Of a DNA stretch of 64,000 nucleotides, positions 1 to 12,440 are shown piece by piece. Every line of letters begins with the position of its first letter. Position 1 is the first letter of the stretch. The stretch is taken from assembly GCA_002633005.1 (NCBI GenBank), contig NMRA01000023.1:941158-1005157 (forward strand). Direction: 5' to 3'. The position numbers and the translations under genes are program-made. Source of the DNA: Phoronis australis (taxonomy: Eukaryota; Phoronida; Phoronidae). The notes beneath the pieces are model-generated. The model saw nothing but the letters and a program-made list of their open reading frames with translations. It was not told the origin of the DNA and searched no databases.

Positions 1-62
1 GGTAACTGGTGGGGATGACATCACCGAATGATGTTGATAGAAATTGATTGCTAAAAACTTAC

Positions 63-291
63 CAAGTAATGTTGTGTAGTCTCCGAATGGAACTGCATAG
101 TCATAGAGCACACACCGGCTTCAGCATCCACACACTTTTTGTCAGTTAGTTGACCCTGTTGACCGCAATTGTCCACGAATATAGTAACCTTAGGTCTTTT
201 GGGAATTTGTGGCCACCTGTCGAAGACTTGCACCAGGGAAATTAGCAGTAATAAGGCTTAGCGCGACGACGTATTTTGAAAAAAATTCCAT
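63..291 (-). pseudogene. First exon of a secreted-protein gene, copy A (broken)
   Basis: Minus-strand exon running from an ATG at 291-289 to a consensus donor (CTTG then GTAAG) at 62-58. In the frame of the longer open stretch (235 down to 63) it encodes a Leu-rich signal-like segment followed by VQVFDRWPQIPKRPKVTIFV and a Cys-containing stretch (DNCGQ, KKCVD). The ATG is one base out of frame with this body because of a run of seven T, and a TAA (plus-strand TTA at 258-260) interrupts the signal region. A second copy lies at 9703-10480; there the TAA is AAA (Lys), so the stop is a mutation in copy A. Copy A also has about 20 extra bases near the 3' end that shift the frame before the donor. 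The protein family is not recognised; secretion is inferred only from the hydrophobic N-terminus. Confidence 0.5.
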
Positions 292-391
292 CTTTTACCA
301 GTTGTTCACATGCAGACAGCCACGCATGCGCAATTCAATCACCACTAGTACAGCAGCGACACCGCGAGGAGAATTCTCCGAATAGCCCATT
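292..391 (-). promoter_or_regulatory. Duplicated promoter-like segment with an NRF1-type palindrome
   Basis: About 100 bases upstream of the minus-strand exon are conserved almost unchanged at 10481-10587. The shared core is ACGCATGCGC (324-331 here, 10519-10526 in the other copy), close to the NRF1 consensus GCGCATGCGC, and is followed by a block ending GACACCGCGAGGAGA. Conservation stops sharply near 391 and 10587, which marks the duplication edge. A promoter role is inferred from position and motif only. Confidence 0.35.
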
Positions 392-1560
392 GCAGTTTTT
401 CAACTTTGACACGTTCTCCGTGTTTTTTATTTCTTTGCCTTTTTTCTAGGATAATACTTCAGGAATCTAGTAAAATGCTTGATTTTTAGAGGAAAAAAAT
501 TTCCTGGTGCTATGCGCATCTACAATTGTGCTTTGCACAAATGTTTACAGACAAAATGTTGGCCCCCCCCTTGTGATATCCTAGATCTGCCTCTGATTTG
601 CCATCTGATTCGTTGATTCTGATTGGCATTGGCATCAACACAACATTGCAAGTCAAAAGGTCAAAGCCGATAAAATAGGATGAGCTGCTATAATTACTCT
701 GGCAACAGTAGATGACGTGAACAACGTGGAAGAAATGCTAAGGGAAAATTCTTCCCTGAATAATAAACTGGTAAAACATGAAAATCTTTTGGAACGCATA
801 ACCACCCAACATTTGACCTTAGGTATTACAATGCTTACATAAGACTGAGTTCATTATTGCGGTGCCTATCACCTCATTACTCTTGGTCAAAGTGTCTCTG
901 TTAAAAAAAATCCTAGGTACAGTTTCTTTCACTTAAGATTATTGACTTAAAAACCAGGCTGATAATATCGTGTTCGCGGTGATTATGAATTGAAGATACT
1001 ACCCTAAATATATTGTAACTGTGGGAAGACTGTTATTCTCTAGTTTCGGTAATTTTTTAAGGCAAGTGATATGGACCATAATGAAAACAAGGCATTGATT
1101 TCTTGTGGTGGTCCATGTTTTCCACTTGACCAGCACGTCTAGGACTTTTTTATTACGGCCTTAGAACTCGAATGTCAAAAATCGATGACAGCATTCTTTG
1201 AAAAAATAACGGAAATCTTGATTTTCATCAACTGATTTCTTGGGTCAAAAGTTTTTAATAGGAAAATCTTAGTTTCACTTTTGTAAAGCTAGAACAAACA
1301 AGGAAAATTTGCAGCTGTCGAGAGAAAATGTTCAAGTTTGTGGTTCAAGTCAAGACGATCTCCATCACAAATGATGATTTTTATAGAAAAAATGCAAGTC
1401 AAGTGATTACGAACATTTGGACATTGATGTCATGCACAAAAGATTCTGTGATGACCAATGATTCTAGAAATGTGTAGTTTTATGGTTCTGTTATGAATAT
1501 TTTAGAAGTTCTTTAAGAAATTGTATCCTTGGCAATGAAAGTAGGTAGTTAACTTAAAAA
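392..1560. other. No gene recognised
   Basis: AT-rich sequence without a convincing coding frame. A C-run followed by TAGATCTGCCTCTG near 560-595 resembles one end of the MITE family seen whole at 46513-46772, but no partner end is visible. Confidence 0.5.
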
Positions 1561-1566
1561 AATGTA

Positions 1567-1776
1567 TTAGGAGTATGTTTTATATCTGGACAATACTTGA
1601 CCCATTGTGTTTCCATTAAATCTTGCTATACTCACGACTTCAGATTTGCTGGAGGGCTGAAGCAAAATTGTCCTGTCGACGAATGCCTCATGTTTTGTCA
1701 CACGAAGTAGCCTTGTTTTAAAACTGGGTGGGAAAAACTGGCTGGAAAGGAGTTGCTTCAAATCCAGAGATAGCAT
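1567..1776 (-). CDS. Possible internal or first exon, unknown protein
   Basis: Open minus-strand stretch with protein-like composition (LDLKQLLSSQFFPPSFKTRL, then KHEAFVDRTILLQPSSKSE). The codon run ends at GAAGTC followed by GTGAGT, a strong donor on the minus strand, and an AG at CATGAG just upstream of the coding stretch could be an acceptor. No family is recognised. The exon call rests on the donor and composition alone; it may be chance. Confidence 0.25.
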   Translation of the reverse strand: MLSLDLKQLLSSQFFPPSFKTRLLRVTKHEAFVDRTILLQPSSKSEVVSIARFNGNTMGQVLSRYKTYS

Positions 1777-4520
1777 TGGGGAAGCTCATGTTAAGTGAAG
1801 CAGTTGTTTTAAATATCGCATATCCGTGACTTTTGTACATCAGTACAAAAATGTTATTTGAACTGAATGGTTTTACACAAAGTCTATATTTTGAATAGTT
1901 GGCTTACAATTTGTGTCACTTGGGTTATCATGGGAAATGAGAAGAGATGCAATAGAAAATAAATGAAGGTTGAGATAAATGAAACAATTGCCTCCAAAAT
2001 TGGCATGAAAACAGATATAAATGTTATCAGACATTTTATTTTAGATTCACATTTTAGATAGGATTTACTTTGCAGACGCCTGTTTGATGTTTCAAGGCAT
2101 GGATTATTGCCCTTCAAAGATTTAGAAATTGCATGCTATAAGACACTTTATGGTTAATAATTAACATTATAATTGAGTAGTGGTCACAAACTTTGACAGC
2201 TACCTTTATTACAATGTGAAGATTCTTGCATGAAGCATAATGGTCAGGTGGCTCCATGTCTGCCGGGGGATTCTTTGTATGTAGGTTTATTAACTTTTCA
2301 AGGACCAAACAAAAATTATGCCACAGTCAAATAAGTGTAAAATTTGGAACGATAACCTTTGTGATCCTCCTATAGGCGCATACAGAAGTCACAGACGTGG
2401 CAATATTTTTGCCATTCTGGGCCCGGGTTCTGAAATGAAACTCGAAATTATGTTGGCATTTTCTACTCTACTTTTGTGCGAACTCAAAATAAGTGTCAAT
2501 TATTTTATGCTATAGTACATAATGACTTAGGTGCATAACTTTTAGTCTTAGTTAGTACTTGACAAACCAATATTAAGGCTAAAAGTTCGAATTTGAACTC
2601 GAAATTTCGAAATTTTACTTGAGTTTGTAACACAAATATAAGGGTCATCAAGGTCAAAATTGAACTAGAAATTCAAATGCGTAAAGTATAATGTATTTCA
2701 GCAAGGCCTAATAACCACGTTTCTTGAGTTTGCACAAAAGTAGCAGAGAAATTGCCAAATATAATTTCGAGTTCGTTTCTAATACAACGATTAGATTCTG
2801 GGCCTTGATCAGTCGCCACGCAACATGTAGAAGGAATGCCATTTATTTTGCAGAAATACACAAAAATTCGTCGGCTTTGCCCTGTCAACGCAATCTCTGT
2901 ACATGTATGTACTGTCACACGATAAACATAATATTATACTTCAATCTGTTTACAGCTTTTATTAATTTGTAATCGTTACCTCTGTAATTTATATTTGAGT
3001 CACTTTTTCAGTAATGCTGTTATTGCTGCACCAGCATACACTCACATCTTCTCTATTGCAATTCAAACGTCTGAGTATTTTTCTGCATTTGATTCAGGAG
3101 TTCTTATCAAACTCCGTAGTGCAAATGCTGCGGATATAGAGAGAATGGTGGGAGTCTGACTAAAACGTGCACATGAGAGAAGTTGTGCAAGAAGGTGACG
3201 AGAGGCCAGGCAAGTTAAGGAGTTTTAGTAGCAGACGGAAGAGAAGAACATTCAGTCGAAGGAAACCTTGCCGTGTAAGAAAAACACAACTAATAATGCC
3301 AGAATTGTATCATTTTCTTGGGTACTACGTTATACCTGGCTATAAATGTGTAGCAAAGATTGGTTTTTGATTATCGCTGATCATTTCCAGAACTTTAGAA
3401 CATATCATGCACAAAAAGGTACAGTAGAAACATTTCAATACCGAATAGAAACAGGCAAGCCTTCATGAGTTTCTGTTCAGGAAACCTATAATGACGCACA
3501 TTTGAAGATATGGCTCAGTTATGCAAACATAGGTGAATTGCACTGGCCTTAGTACAGACACCGTGCAGTTCAAATTATGTCTCATTTCTATGCATTTGGT
3601 ACTAATCCAGCACATTACAAACTACATCGTATCGATACCGCTACAGAATTCGTACCGGACCAGTGCTGCATTTTAAGTTTTCTGCCGGTACAGTACTGCA
3701 ATTAATTATTATACTGGCCCATTATTAGGAGCCACCACAGCATTTGGTACTGGCCTAAGAACAACCCAATACTATGAAAATGTTGTGGCCCTGTATTGCT
3801 TTGGTATTGGCCCAATATTGACTTGGGACTGGTAACGATACATGGTCAGTATTTTGGCCTATGCGCACAGCATTATTTGCCCTCAACTGGCCTGCAGTAC
3901 AGACCTACATGTAGTATCGCTGACGGTTATGGCGAATTGCTGGTTCAGTAGTGTCATCTTTACTGAGTAGAAATATATGTGCAGAATAACAACAAAGCAA
4001 CAAGCAGAGGTGTTTATGAATTCTTTTCATCCTTAATGAATAAGAAAGTGCACAGTAGACAAGCGAATGAGCTCAGTATTGAGTAAGATGCCAATCAAGG
4101 AAGTCAGCTCTACACCTGACTGTTTTAGTTCACACGGAGCCGGTAAGTTGCAGGTACACAGAACGGGATTGTAAAGATACATGTACATTATATGTGGTGG
4201 ACTTCTGTTTAATTGAATGGATTTTGGGGGTACACCCGAATACGTTGATATCCATAGATAACAACGCTCTCAGCTGCTCAAGTCTCTCTTCGGGCACAAA
4301 GCGGAAATATCGGGCTGTCATGCTTGCTGTTCAACCTTCATGCTTTCGTGAAGGCCGCGGAAAGCGAATTGGTGAATTTACATGTCTCAAGATGTAATTA
4401 CATATAGCATCCTCGCTAAGTGTTTCCATATTGCCTATATATTCATAAATATGTTCACAAGTGTGACACGGATTATTGTACCATGTTCAGTGATTCGCCA
4501 TAGTAAACCCCTTCCAGAAA
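1777..4520. other. No gene recognised; degenerate GGTAC-rich stretch
   Basis: No coding frame is convincing. Between about 3590 and 3930 the words GGTACTGGCC, GGTACAGTACTG and CAGTACAG recur irregularly on both strands, like a heavily diverged short-repeat array. The rest is AT-rich and featureless to my reading. Confidence 0.45.
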
Positions 4521-4609
4521 TTCATAATGTTAATAGGTTCTTGTAGCAAGAAGGGCAGGGAATTATCGAAGTCATTTGTCGTAACATGTTTGCCATCTTT
4601 AGAATATTT

Positions 4610-5041
4610 TTAAAGGCCCACTCTTGTCGATCTATAATTTTTGAAACGAGTTGACCTTTGACTGTCGTTTTCATATTTGTGTCCATTGACCGATATAAGT
4701 CGTTGCCAAGGATTGCGAACAAACACGAGTTTCGTGTAAGTCTTGAGAATTTCCTTTGCCAGGAACCGGTTGTACGGTGACAATTTTCGTAACTCGTCGT
4801 AATGGTCGTGAACTTTCTCACCAGTTAAATTACGGCCTTTCATTCGTAAAAGTACGGAAATCCAGTTTGTGCAGGCAACCTTTGGAACGTAGCAGTAGAG
4901 TAGCTTGCGTTTGTCATTCACAAAAATGAAATGGTCAAAATTTGCTTTAGTCTTCTTTGTGTAGTTTTTGGCGCAGTATGCTTACAGGGGAAGTCTTCTG
5001 TCTTGAAATCTCTGCACCGAAATCTCGTCATAGTGGTCTCC
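4610..5041 (-). CDS. Carbohydrate sulfotransferase (HNK-1ST/CHST8-14 family) exon, truncated
   Basis: Golgi type II enzymes of this family transfer sulfate from PAPS to sugar chains. The exon can start at an acceptor (CTTTCAG, AG at 5043-5042) and reads MTRFRCRDF, then FDHFIFVNDKRKLLYCYVPK with VACTNW, the 5'-phosphosulfate-binding motif (family PKVACTNWK), then about 50 residues later KLVFVRNPWQRLIS, the 3'-phosphate-binding motif (family FVRDPFERLVSA). Order and spacing fit the family. It ends at a stop after RFKNYRSTRVGL, whereas family members have roughly 100-150 more residues after the second motif; no continuation is seen in the other frames downstream. The N-terminal membrane anchor would lie on an upstream exon not found here. 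Probably a truncated gene or a pseudogene; family assignment is firm. Confidence 0.8.
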
Positions 5042-5049
5042 TGAAAGAC

Positions 5050-8000
5050 GTCAATTCTTTACATGCTTGCGGATGTCAAACTTAAATAATTCTATTAAAA
5101 CTTCGTCTCTATAGAGGAAGCATATTAATCACGCAGATTGAATGTGTCCAAAGTTTTTCATTAAGTATACGGAGAATGCCCACGTTTCCAAAGAATGGCA
5201 TACATGTAGTTGTACACTCATGGCTTCCTGCCGATGAACATTCTTTCGGAAATTATTACATTGTTCCCACGGAAAAACATTTCTGTCAGTCGGGAAACCT
5301 TAGCCTGTGGATGTATGAAGAGTGCTTTCATGAACAACCGCACCAGTCCTTAAGTTTAAGCCAGGCTAAACGAGTCTAATGATCTCAAACCAATGCCGTC
5401 TGTGGTAATTCGGTGGGCCTGAAGCAAGGTGAAATCAAGTATGGAAGACTACTCTTGACATTACCTTAGCAGTCAAGAATTTTTGGTATGTGGTAGAGGC
5501 AGGAATGACCTAAGATACCAAATGGTTTATTTCTTCAAAAACTATTCCGAAGTTTGCCAATACTGAGTACTGTGAAGAGAAAGGTGGGTAATGGTCATCC
5601 ATACAAAATACACCCAGACCGGACCCTTATATTGTGACTAGAGCCAAATTAGAGAACGTGTAAGTTTCGTAATGAACGCTAATTGAATTTCACACCAAAT
5701 GTTACGTCAGACTTCACAGAAGTGGTATCTGGGTGAGAAAACAACTCTTAATGAATAGTCAGGTGGGCGCAAAACTGCAAGATACGTGTACATGTATGCC
5801 TCGACTGCAACCTCTCACTGCCAGCGCACAAATGCTGTGTTCACGAGCTGGTCAAAAGTTTGTGTGCATTTTCACATGGGGGAGTGAAAGTCTGGTGAAG
5901 AAGGGGAGAGTCACCCCGAAGCGATGTAGAATCAATTTACTGACCATGTACATGTAAGTGGAGCAGTAAAATCGAGAACAGTTCAAAATCAGTCATGTGC
6001 TTAAATTTTGTTTTAGAATCCAAACAGTCAGATGAAGGAGTTTGCAAAAGAGACAGTTGTTCATTTGAAACAACATGAAGGTACATGTAACACATTGATT
6101 AAAAAGCAACGTCATGTGATATAGGTTTGTGTATCTATTTTATTATTAGACAGAGACCGCCGTCTTTTGTTGGCTAAACAGAGGTAGAGACAGCGGTTAC
6201 ACTCTACTTCATGATGTGCTTAAGGCTGAAACTATTGTGCATCAGGTATTGCGAGGGTATCTTCGACAAGCTTTTCTATTTTTTTGATTCCACATACCCA
6301 GTTGCTGAAGAGCTGTTGAATCACTCACAAATTGCTGGACGGAGATTATGTAATTTTTATTTCTTAAAACGGTAATTCAAGTGTTGCAAAATTGTCTTTT
6401 GAAATTAAAACTCTTGGTTTGCAAAGTTTGGCACTTAATCATCTTTTTCATTGCTTGCATGATTGTTAAAATAATCTCGAAACGCTTGTGCCTTGTTGGG
6501 GCTGACACAATTTCTCATACATTGCCCAACTCTCCATCATCCAAACTGCGTGAAGAATCATGATGGAAGGTGTTACGTGTGTTCCTATCGAGGAAAGCAT
6601 TGCCTTTCATCCCTTAGAGGTTATTTTAATTTTACTAGCATCGCTCCAATTAAAGTGGAACTAGCAGGCTGATTCTTCATCCCTGTGATTGCTTGGCCTA
6701 ATTTGTTAGAAAACACAACATATGTTGACGATGTGATAATGGAGTTGGTTGAAAATTGCCAAATGATTTTAAGAACGAGATTTTTTGGCGAAAATGATCC
6801 GTTGCAAACCACTGAACTGTGTCAAGTATAAGTATCGTGAGGTGGTGTTGGGAAATAACACTGCATGATGCATGTTATGTGAGCCCGAGGGGCACGTCAT
6901 TAGTGCAAATGCCACCTATTCTCAGAATTTTTGGTTTCCACATTTACAAGTTGTCAATGAATACAACTGCACAGTGGGTTAAAATAGCATTGGCGCTTAG
7001 TTCCCGCTACACTTTAGCATACAATAATTAGAAGCATACAAATACATCTTTTATATGAAGGTTTAAAATAATGACCATCCCTTGAGTCTGTACCCTAAGC
7101 AATGCAAAATAATGGGGCTTTTCGGAAAATTTACAGTAACTAGAGAGCGTGCGTGTACTAGTGGTGATAGATTAACAGCCTCGACTTCGCGAGCCCTTTA
7201 GATACATGGTGAAATGGCTTGTAGGCGTGCCAGCGGAATCTGAGATTGCGGGAAAAGGGTGCTTTTATTGAGAGAAAGTAAGCACTACCTTATACAAAGT
7301 TAAGGTTTGTGACTATTTTAACGATTATTTCACGTTTATTCTACTGCTTCCTGTTAACTGAGATACTCGCCGAAGTCGACTTCGCGGCAGTCGCCATTTG
7401 GGTTAATCTTACTCTTAGTTTATTGTGATGCGTGTTACGATACTTGACGTACATGTAGCACTCGGATCTTTTCTTACATCAAAGCATTATTATTGTTTGG
7501 AATGATTTCTAACAGGTTTATCATTGACAGTTAAATCAATGAATGCTGAATGTTTAACTCGATATTGGTTATTGAGTTAAAGATTACAATCCAAGCCCAA
7601 TGCCATGGCAAAGTTTACGTGACAAATATCCATTAGACTATTTGTTTGCTCCCTATCCTATGTCTTCCGGAAATCTATTACACGTTGAAATGAAAATCTA
7701 TTGTGTCTGTTTTCACTTGACCTTTGGTTTTTAGGTTTGAGAGCTTGCACCGTGAAAAGGACATATGCATCGCTTCTGCATCGACCCTGAATGGACAAAA
7801 ATTGGTTTTAAGCAGTTGACTGAAGCAAACCAGCAAGATCTTCCCATCCAGTGTAGATCTGTTGTTAAAGCCTACTTTCTTAATCGGAGACAACGAACAA
7901 GCTTTGTTACTCCTTTCTCTTCCCACAGCATTTCCACACACCAGTAATGCTGCATGGAACAATGTACATGTCAGTGGCCCTGGTGAAATCTGAATCGCAG

Positions 8001-9660
8001 TACGAAGTTACCATAAGACAACGTGCCAGTGGATTGTTTGCTTATGAAGAGGATCTATATCTAACTGCTACACAAGTCAGCCTCGTTTGTGAGGATGCCC
8101 TTTCTTAGGCAATAAGTCATGTGTGGACAATAGCTTATTTCCTTTCCTGGAAGAAACATGCTGGATTGAAGCTAAAGAAGACGTAGTGACACTCTGGTCT
8201 AGTTCAGGGTCATATTTTGGGCACAAAACGAGTCCAGTGATACGCTGTTGTGTTTACCTTCAAGGATCTAATTTAGGCTGAATGAGGTTACCTGGAGGAA
8301 AGACACGTGCCGAAACTGGACCTTTTTTAAAAACCCTTCTATAGCTATTGAAGCTAGATCTCTGTGAAATGAAAACCAAAAGCATCTGGTATAAATACCT
8401 GTCCTTTCTCACTGAGTGACATCAACTTTTCCTTTCAGAAGAAAGGCTGTATACTAAAGGTAAAAACTTTCCAATTTGATACACATTTTGGGGAAATGAC
8501 ATTCAGTGACTGCATCGATTGTCTTAGTGTCAGTAGAAAACCCGTTAACCCATTTCAACCCAATGTCCCATTATTGTTACACTTTGATGATCAAATAAAT
8601 TTTTCATCAACAGGCAAGTTTGTCACTAATTATTGAAACCACAACATTTCCTTAGTTTTAAAGCCCCATACAGTGCAGTTGTACTTATTCTTTATAAAGC
8701 TGAAATGATTAGCGATTACGCTTGCGAATTGTCATTTTTCTGTTGACCTCAACAAATGTTCAGCGATCAAAATAAAGTAATCCCCTTTCTTTGCATTTGA
8801 TTTGTTTGTGTGTGTAATTATTTTTAGAGCTTTCTCAAAAAGGCCTTTGAACAATTTTAAGTTTTGTCTAAACTTGTCCAAAACAAAAGTTCCACATGCA
8901 AGAAAAGTATATTATAAAGAAACAACATTGTTAAAAACAATTGTAATTTTCCCACGCAATGGAGTCTATGATCAAGATTTTCAAGGGCTGAATTTCTGAA
9001 TTAGGTTCAATTATCCCAGGCTATTGCTGAAGGATTGCTTTTCACTTTGTCCAAAGGCAAAATAGACGGTCAGGCGGCTGGTTTCAGTAGTTTTCTCTTA
9101 CCTATAACAGAATAGTCATAGAATCAGCAAATTATAAAAGAAAACACAAGACAAAACTACTTTAGTAAGGCAGAACATACTTGACGTTTAATCTTCATGT
9201 TTATATGTAGAAACTAATAATCTTTGTACCCAAGTCTTCTTTAAGATCTGCATTAACAATGTGAAACATGCTAAAAGTGATTTAATGTGTATTTTTCACG
9301 ACGTGCATCTGACCTCAACAAGTAAAATTCATTCTAGGTGTAAATTTTTATTCCAGGGCAATGTTATGACGTTTACTGAATAGCTTATTCATGTTAATTC
9401 GGTAGTCCTGGGGTGGGGTCCGCTATAAAACAAGGAAACTCACTCGTCTACAGAATTTTATTGGACATAGCATAGCTTTGAAGATAAACTGCTGTGAAAA
9501 AGTCACCCTTGACTTCTGAGCGTCACGTACCATACACGTCTTATATTGGGCGCATTCCCACCCCTGGAGGACAATATGTGAATATGTGTTGATAGCCTAC
9601 CCGGCATCCGAGTCCCGGGTGAGTTTCGGAAAAGAAAAACTTAGTTCCATTCAATAAACC
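5050..9660. other. Gene-poor interval
   Basis: Short open frames exist on both strands, but none carries a motif, splice context or family resemblance I recognise. TACATGTA-type palindromes recur, as elsewhere in the window. Sequence resembling the intron side of copy A reappears from about 9669 (GTCGATAAAAACTTGGTTGC), marking the start of the duplication. Confidence 0.45.
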
Positions 9661-9702
9661 CGTTATTCGATGTCGATAAAAACTTGGTTGCTAAAAACTT
9701 AC

Positions 9703-10480
9703 CAAGTAACGTTATGTAGTCTCCCAATGGGGCTCCGGCATCCACACAATTTATGTCAGTTGGTTGATCCTTTTGACCACAATTCTTCACGAATGCAGTA
9801 ACCTTAGGTCTTTTGTTAATTTCTGACCACCTATCGAAGACTTGCACCACAGAAAATAGCAGTAATATATGATGGGCCGTTAGGGGGAAAGTGTCGCCGG
9901 AAAAGCACGAGCGTAATTGTGTACATTACGCCGTTATTTACGCCGTTAATTACGCTGTAAAATTACGAGCGTAATTCAATTCTTTACGGCGTAAAATTAC
10001 GCAAACTCTTAGCCAATTACGTTGGGTTTTACAATGCACGGAAATACTTATTTACTGACGGATTTCATGTCTACGATACGAGCGCTGAATCATGGCCGAT
10101 CAAATCGCTGCTGCCATGTCAGCGATTGTGCAAGAACGAGCTGCCCAGCAACAGTAGTGTATGTTAGGTCATCACTGATTGGTTTAAATTTGGAACGTTC
10201 TTAAGGTATTTTACGAGCGTAATTTACGGCAACATTTCCCCCATTTAATTTACGGCGTAATTTTACTGCAACACTTTTGCAATTTAACTTACGCTCGTAA
10301 TTACGAGCGTAATTTTACGGCGAAACTTTTTCCCGTTTAATTTACAAGCGTAATTGTACGGCGACACTCCTGCAATTCAATTTACGCTCGTAATTTCGAG
10401 CGTAATTTTACGGCGACACTTTCCCCTCAACTGCCAACCATAATAATAAGGCTTTGCGCGACGACGTATTTTGATAACAA
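9703..10480 (-). pseudogene. First exon of secreted-protein gene, copy B, split by a MITE
   Basis: Second copy of the exon at 63-291, with the same donor context (CTTG/GTAAG at 9702-9698) and the body VQVFDRWSEINKRPKVTAFV, then NCGQ and NCVDAGA. The signal-peptide coding part lies at 10443-10480, and the body at 9703-9865, separated by the 577-bp inverted-repeat element at 9866-10442. The ATG present in copy A is changed to ATTG here. The lysine codon that is a stop in copy A is intact. The two copies therefore carry independent lesions: they were duplicated first and decayed separately. Confidence 0.5.
9866..10442. mobile_element. 577-bp MITE built from TTACG(AG)CGTAA palindromes
   Basis: Comparison with copy A gives the empty site: AGCAGTAATAAGGC at 245-257 is interrupted here. 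Imperfect terminal inverted repeats read GGGGGAAAGTGTCGCCGG at 9883-9900 and, inverted at the other end, GGGGAAAGTGTCGCCG (10411-10426). Outer ends are near TATGATGG and CCATAATA; the duplication is AT-rich (TA or TAATA) and cannot be fixed exactly. The interior is dominated by the words TTACGAGCGTAA and TTACGGCGTAA and contains a perfect 24-base palindrome at 10289-10312. It has no coding capacity, so it is non-autonomous. Confidence 0.8.
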
Positions 10481-10587
10481 TCTGTCTTTTTACCAGCTGT
10501 TTACATGCAGGCAGCGACGCATGCGCAATTCAATCACCACTAGTAAAGCAGCGACACCGCGAGGAGAGTTCTCCGAATAGCCCCATT
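10481..10587 (-). promoter_or_regulatory. Second copy of NRF1-type promoter segment
   Basis: Matches 292-391 with few changes, including GCATGCGC at 10519-10526 and the CACTAGTA and ACACCGCGAGGAGA blocks. Belongs to the broken copy B gene. Confidence 0.35.
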
Positions 10588-12240
10588 AAACAGGCACGTC
10601 TTCAACGAGATGGGGGGGGGGCTCGAATTTTGTGAATGGGCACATTTTACTAAGATTTATAGGGTACGTTCAGAGCTATGAATTGTGCATTCGCCGAATT
10701 TTGATGGTTTTTGCCTTTTACATAACTTTTTACTTTTTTTCGGAGTTTTTTTTCTATGATGCGGACCTTTTTGCCCACTTTGCCAAATAGGGGGGGTCGT
10801 TCGCGCCTCCGATACCCCACCCATTGGTGCGTGCATGTTAAAAGCATAACGTGCAATAACGTCACTCAAATTCGACTGATGTGGCAGCTGTTGAAAAGTG
10901 TCCACACCAGTAAAAAGAGCAGCCTGTCACCTGCATATTGCTCATGTCTCTCAGTATTTCGTATAAGCACAGTGTTGGAAACTGAGAGTAATTGGTACAA
11001 GTGTTTTAACTTCAACTGTAACATACATGTACATGTATGTACGATAGCGCTCATTAAACTCTGTAGTGTAATTGGCTGTTTATCGAGAATATTTTCTGTG
11101 TTACATAGCCGGGTATCTTACCATTGCTTCTACCGCTATCATAGGCGGCGCAGCACTGAAAAAAGTGGGGGTAAAGCCCCTCAGCCCCCTGTGGTGCATC
11201 GTCTATAGGCCATGTGCGGCGAATCACTAGAAGAAGTGGGGGGCTATTGCCCCCGATGGCGCGCCGCTGATAGATTTCCATGCATAATCCCTTTCGGGTG
11301 AAGTATTGAATAACTTGTCCTCGACAAAGCTTGAAAGTTTAAAAATACTATAGGCCTACGTCTAATGCAGTGGGATTTCTTCAGATTGTCGACGCATTCC
11401 TGCAGTCGGCCGACTGTTCGAATTTCCACCAGTCGTGTTTACGTTCTATGACCTCCGTAGATGTATCTGTGCTTCTGTTATAGCAATGCTTGCTTTTTAA
11501 TTTCTCTTACGTGTTAATCGTTTTAGAAATCAAATTGAGTTGCGTCAATGCGAAACATCAATTTTGGGTGTTTTGGCAATTTTTGCACGCGTCAAAACTC
11601 AATAACTTACTGTTTATTTTGTCATACTGAAAGATCGGCTAAAACAGCGATGGCCCGACCGGGAGTGTTGGGTGGCCCTGTGGCATGCGATGCTCGGGTG
11701 GGAGCCACCGCAGGTCCCCCAGGTGTTTTTGTGTCTGCACTGCCCTGTAGTGCAATTTTCCTTGTAGTTAAGGCACAGCAGTGTCTGGTAGGTGGGTGCG
11801 GTATGGTGTCAGTAGAGGGGGGTGTCATCTACAGCGACCACAACCCCGGCTCTATCGTCGACCAGGGTGTGGCTTTGCGGGAGCGGTACTGCTCATTGCG
11901 AGGTATCCAACCGGTCCTAGTGTGCTGTGCTCCAAGTTGAACGTCGTGCTTACACTCCGGAGGGGTGGGGGGTGAACTTCAATGAATATGGAGGCAAATC
12001 CGAGAAAGGCATCGGTCCATTTCCCATTGGTTGCGACTACCTTTTCCCACATCCTCTGGCACTCCTCTACCAGGGTCACAGACACCCCACGCGAGTTGTG
12101 GCGGTGGACAGGATTTATCATTCATCAATAACCCTGCCCATGTGGTACATACTGAGCCACAACACCACGTTCCTTGTTACAATATCCTCTTCTTATCCCT
12201 CCGGCTGGTCTGCTCACTGAGCTTGTCCGGAACTTGCTTT
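10588..12240. other. Unassigned; both strands open near 11.6-12.1 kb
   Basis: Between 11620 and 12120 the sequence is GC-richer and open on both strands for 70-130 codons. Neither translation matches a family I know; the minus-strand reading includes SVTLVEECQRMWEKVVATNG. GC-rich DNA yields long chance frames, so this is left unnamed. G-runs occur at 10612-10621 and 10791-10797. Confidence 0.35.
11136..11273. repeat. Short inverted-repeat element (MITE-like)
   Basis: The ends read CTATCATAGGCGGCGC and, inverted, CTATCAGCGGCGCGCC. Inside, AAGTGGGGG followed by a CCCC block occurs twice and can form hairpins. No coding capacity and no certain target duplication. Confidence 0.4.
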
Positions 12241-12249
12241 ACAGGTTGT

Positions 12250-12440
12250 TATAGCCCAGGTGGCTGTTTGGTGTGCCCACTTGTTACTTTATATTATCTT
12301 TGGCCATTTGGCAGTTTGTACCCATTTGGTACATGTACTTGTTATTGAATTTGCCGTTTTGCTCGACCCACTTGGTAGGCAATCGGCCAATCCCCATTTG
12401 GTATTATGTACCCATTTGGTACTACGCTAATCTGTGCCAC
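12250..12440. repeat. Diverged short repeats of CCATTTGGTAC
   Basis: CCATTTGG or CCACTTGG followed by TA-rich spacers occurs about six times, including TACCCATTTGGTAC at 12318 and 12410. Spacing is irregular, so this is a decayed simple array rather than a clean minisatellite. Confidence 0.45.

Noticed and set aside
11548-12121. Long open frames on both strands of a GC-richer stretch
   Set aside because: Neither translation shows a domain, start context or splice signals; GC-rich DNA has few stops by chance.
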